A DNA stretch of 64,000 nt from Pandoraea sp. PE-S2T-3 (GTDB taxonomy: Bacteria; Pseudomonadota; Gammaproteobacteria; Burkholderiales; Burkholderiaceae). The notes beneath the pieces are model-generated. The model saw nothing but the letters and a program-made list of their open reading frames with translations, did no database searches and was not told the DNA's origin. The position numbers were made by a program, and so were the translations under genes. Position 1 is the first letter of the stretch. The number at the start of each line of letters is the position of its first letter. The DNA is taken from contig NZ_NGUQ01000011.1 of NCBI RefSeq assembly GCF_002179965.1, positions 124,001-188,000 on the forward strand. The letters are read 5' to 3'. This document shows positions 62,310 through 64,000 of the stretch, piece after piece.

Positions 62310-62354
62310 TGACCGACGGTCAGTCGATTTATTAAGATGAGAACCATTCTCAAT
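62310..62354. promoter_or_regulatory. TetR-like and Fur-like palindromes before the DHA2 exporter
   Basis: TGACCGACGGTCA (62310-62322) is a 13-bp dyad of the form seen at many TetR operators. TGAGAA-CCA-TTCTCA (62338-62352), flanked by A/T, is a Fur-box-like dyad. Both lie within 70 bp before the exporter start and TTGACC inside the first could serve as its -35. Confidence 0.5.
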
Positions 62355-62377
62355 TTATCGACCACCGGGATGTCACC

Positions 62378-63910
62378 ATGCAACCCTCTCGCCGCCGCGC
62401 ATTAGTCTGTGCGGCCTACCTCGGCACGTTCCTCGCGTCGCTCGACATCAGCATCGTCAACGTGGCGCTGCCCACGCTCCAACTCCGTCTGCACACCGAC
62501 ATGGCGGGCCTGCAATGGGTCGTCAATGCCTACGCCATTGCCATCTCGGCGTTCATGCTGAGTGCCGGGCCGCTCGGCGATCGCTACGGCCACAAGCCCG
62601 TGTGGAGCGCGAGCGTCGCGCTCTTTACACTCGGCTCGGCGGTCTGCGCCTGTGCCGACACCCTCGCCCCGCTGCTGGTTGGCCGCACGATTCAGGGCGT
62701 GGCCGGTGCCTTGCTGATCCCCAGCGCGATGCCGATTCTCACGCATGCGTTTCCGGACCCGCGCGAGCGAGCACGCGTCATCGGCGGCTGGTCAGCATTC
62801 AGTGCGCTCGCGCTGATTCTCGGGCCGTTGCTGGGTGGCCTGCTCGTCGAACACTTTGGCTGGCAGAGCATCTTTCTCGTGAACGAGCCGCTGGGCCTCA
62901 TTGCGCTGGCGCTCGGTATCTGGGGCATTCCGTCGCGCGAGCGCAACCCTCACGGCGTGTTCGACCCGGCTGGGCAATTGCTAAGCGTGATCTGTCTGGG
63001 CGCGTTGACGTACGGGTTGATTCAACTTGGCGAACCCGACACCCCGCGCGAATCTCTGGCCGTCGTCTTCGCCATCGCCGTCGTCACCTTCATCGCATTC
63101 GTGTGGGTCGAGCGGCGCGTGGCGCGTCCGCTGCTGCCGATGGCGTTGTTGCGCGACCCACGTATGCGGGTGGCCAATACCGCCTCGTTCGCACTGGGCT
63201 TCGCGGGGTATAGCAGTCTGTTCTTCCTCTCGCTGTTTCTACAGCAGGCACAAGGCCACACGCCTGCGGCAACCGGCTGGCAGTTGATGCCTCAGTTTCT
63301 GATGATGGGGGTGACGTCGCTGCTCTTCGGCCGTATCGCCCATCGTGTCGCCCTGCCCCTGCTGATGGTCGCAGGCTATGGCGCGATCGGGCTAACGATG
63401 TGTGCCATGGCCGCCTTTACCCCCGACACGCCGTTCTGGATCGTCGGCACGTCGTTTGCCGTGCTCGGCCTCGGCATGGGACTCGCGGTGCCCGCCACCG
63501 GCATGACGGTCATGGGGCTCGCGCCTGCCGAGTGCACCGGCATGGCCTCCGCGACGATGAACGCGTTGCGCCAGACCGGCATGACGATGGGCATTGCGCT
63601 GCTCGGCAGCGTGATGAGCCTGCGCGCCATGCAGGGGCTCGCCGGGGCGGCACAGGCCCACGGCGCCGCCGATGCCCCGGGACTGGCGCGGTTGGCCGTC
63701 ACAGCTCACCTGATGGACATTCAGCTCGACTGGTTGCCGCAGGCTTACCGTGTCGCCATGACACAAGGGTTCGCGCTGGCCATGATCGGCGGCGGCCTGA
63801 CGTGCGTGGTTATGGCGGGCGTGTTGTTTCGCTATCGTCACCATGCCCCCGATGCATCGTCCGGCGACGGCAACCACGGGCGTCTCGCAACTGGCTCGGT
63901 GGGAGATTGA
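62378..63910 (+). CDS. DHA2-family MFS multidrug exporter (EmrB/QacA type)
   Basis: 510 residues with about 14 membrane helices. YLGTFLASLDISIVNVALPT is the signature of the DHA2 family in helix 1, GDRYGHKPVWSASVALFTLG motif A, and IQGVAGALLIPSAMPILTHA and WSAFSALALILGPLLGGLLV the antiporter motif C. VPATGMTVMGLAPAECTGMA and RQTGMTMGIALLGSVMSLRA are conserved in the second half. A proton-driven exporter; substrate unknown. Preceded by TetR-like and Fur-like palindromes. Confidence 0.9.
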   Translation: MQPSRRRALVCAAYLGTFLASLDISIVNVALPTLQLRLHTDMAGLQWVVNAYAIAISAFMLSAGPLGDRYGHKPVWSASVALFTLGSAVCACADTLAPLLVGRTIQGVAGALLIPSAMPILTHAFPDPRERARVIGGWSAFSALALILGPLLGGLLVEHFGWQSIFLVNEPLGLIALALGIWGIPSRERNPHGVFDPAGQLLSVICLGALTYGLIQLGEPDTPRESLAVVFAIAVVTFIAFVWVERRVARPLLPMALLRDPRMRVANTASFALGFAGYSSLFFLSLFLQQAQGHTPAATGWQLMPQFLMMGVTSLLFGRIAHRVALPLLMVAGYGAIGLTMCAMAAFTPDTPFWIVGTSFAVLGLGMGLAVPATGMTVMGLAPAECTGMASATMNALRQTGMTMGIALLGSVMSLRAMQGLAGAAQAHGAADAPGLARLAVTAHLMDIQLDWLPQAYRVAMTQGFALAMIGGGLTCVVMAGVLFRYRHHAPDASSGDGNHGRLATGSVGD

Positions 63911-63920
63911 CGAACTGTCT

Positions 63921-64000
63921 ATGGCATCGCAAAGCGCGGGCGTCGACACTGCGAAGACTCCCCCGATCAACGACGCACGAGGCGCGCGATGGCCGACGTC
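63921..64000 (+). CDS. Start of a further gene, cut by the window end
   Basis: An ATG at 63921, 10 bp after the exporter stop, opens a frame to the window end (MASQSAGVDTAKTPPINDAR and seven further residues). Too short to identify. A TetR-type regulator would fit the operator upstream of the exporter, but nothing in these residues shows it. Confidence 0.35.
   Translation, partial: MASQSAGVDTAKTPPINDARGARWPT

Overview
The window reads as chromosomal DNA of a high-GC betaproteobacterium of the order Burkholderiales, most consistent with Pandoraea. The reasons are codon usage and GC content, the gene families present (Liv-type and sulfonate ABC operons, a DHA2 exporter, an Ala-GGC/Glu-TTC tRNA pair), and a convergent luxR/luxI pair like the ppnR1/ppnI locus I recall from Pandoraea. 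The genus is an inference. I see no insertion sequence, prophage, CRISPR array or rRNA.

Layout. 1-1.7 kb: EamA transporter (cut by the window edge), AraC regulator, YciI-like protein. 1.75-2.06 kb: a complete tRNA-Ala/tRNA-Glu unit with promoter and terminator. 2.1-10.2 kb: a glyoxylate/hydroxy-amino-acid catabolic locus (D-threonine-aldolase-like enzyme, FAD/Fe-S oxidoreductase, MFS transporter, class V aminotransferase) facing a GntR/FCD regulator, with two matching operators between aminotransferase and regulator. 10.3-11.2 kb: a flavodoxin-like protein and an IclR terminator. 11.26-19.9 kb: an IclR regulator divergent from succinate-semialdehyde dehydrogenase, a five-gene Liv-type ABC transporter and an iron-dependent alcohol dehydrogenase. 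This looks like 4-hydroxybutyrate (or similar) uptake and oxidation, controlled through three evenly spaced operators. 20-20.8 kb: two small DUF proteins, followed by a 640-bp AT-rich gap.

21.5-49.1 kb is the striking part. A LuxR/LuxI pair is followed by a run of minus-strand genes: three very large proteins made of about 100-residue Ig-like modules plus nine RCC1-like repeats, a frameshifted Ig/lectin-like protein and a secreted halovibrin-like protein. A divergent 750-residue Ig-like protein lies beyond them. The palindrome CTGTCAACGTTGACAG occurs upstream of luxI, upstream of each of the three giant genes (one copy with a central mismatch), between the giant gene A and the divergent gene, and upstream of an autotransporter 9 kb away. 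It looks like the lux box of this LuxR, so the region is probably one quorum-sensing regulon dedicated to large, probably cell-surface or released, repeat proteins. Inside it sits a ToxR-like/FidL-like regulator pair next to a second autotransporter that lacks the box, resembling marT-fidL-misL of Salmonella.

49.2-64 kb: a family 9 glycosyltransferase, then an organosulfur locus. On the minus strand are an acyl-CoA-dehydrogenase-like flavoenzyme, a cysteine-dioxygenase-like cupin and a four-domain rhodanese. On the plus strand are an SsuD-like monooxygenase, a class II aldolase, a sulfonate-type ABC transporter, a membrane-anchored cytochrome c and a second sulfonate-type binding protein. The window closes with a DHA2 exporter preceded by TetR-like and Fur-like palindromes and the first codons of a further gene.
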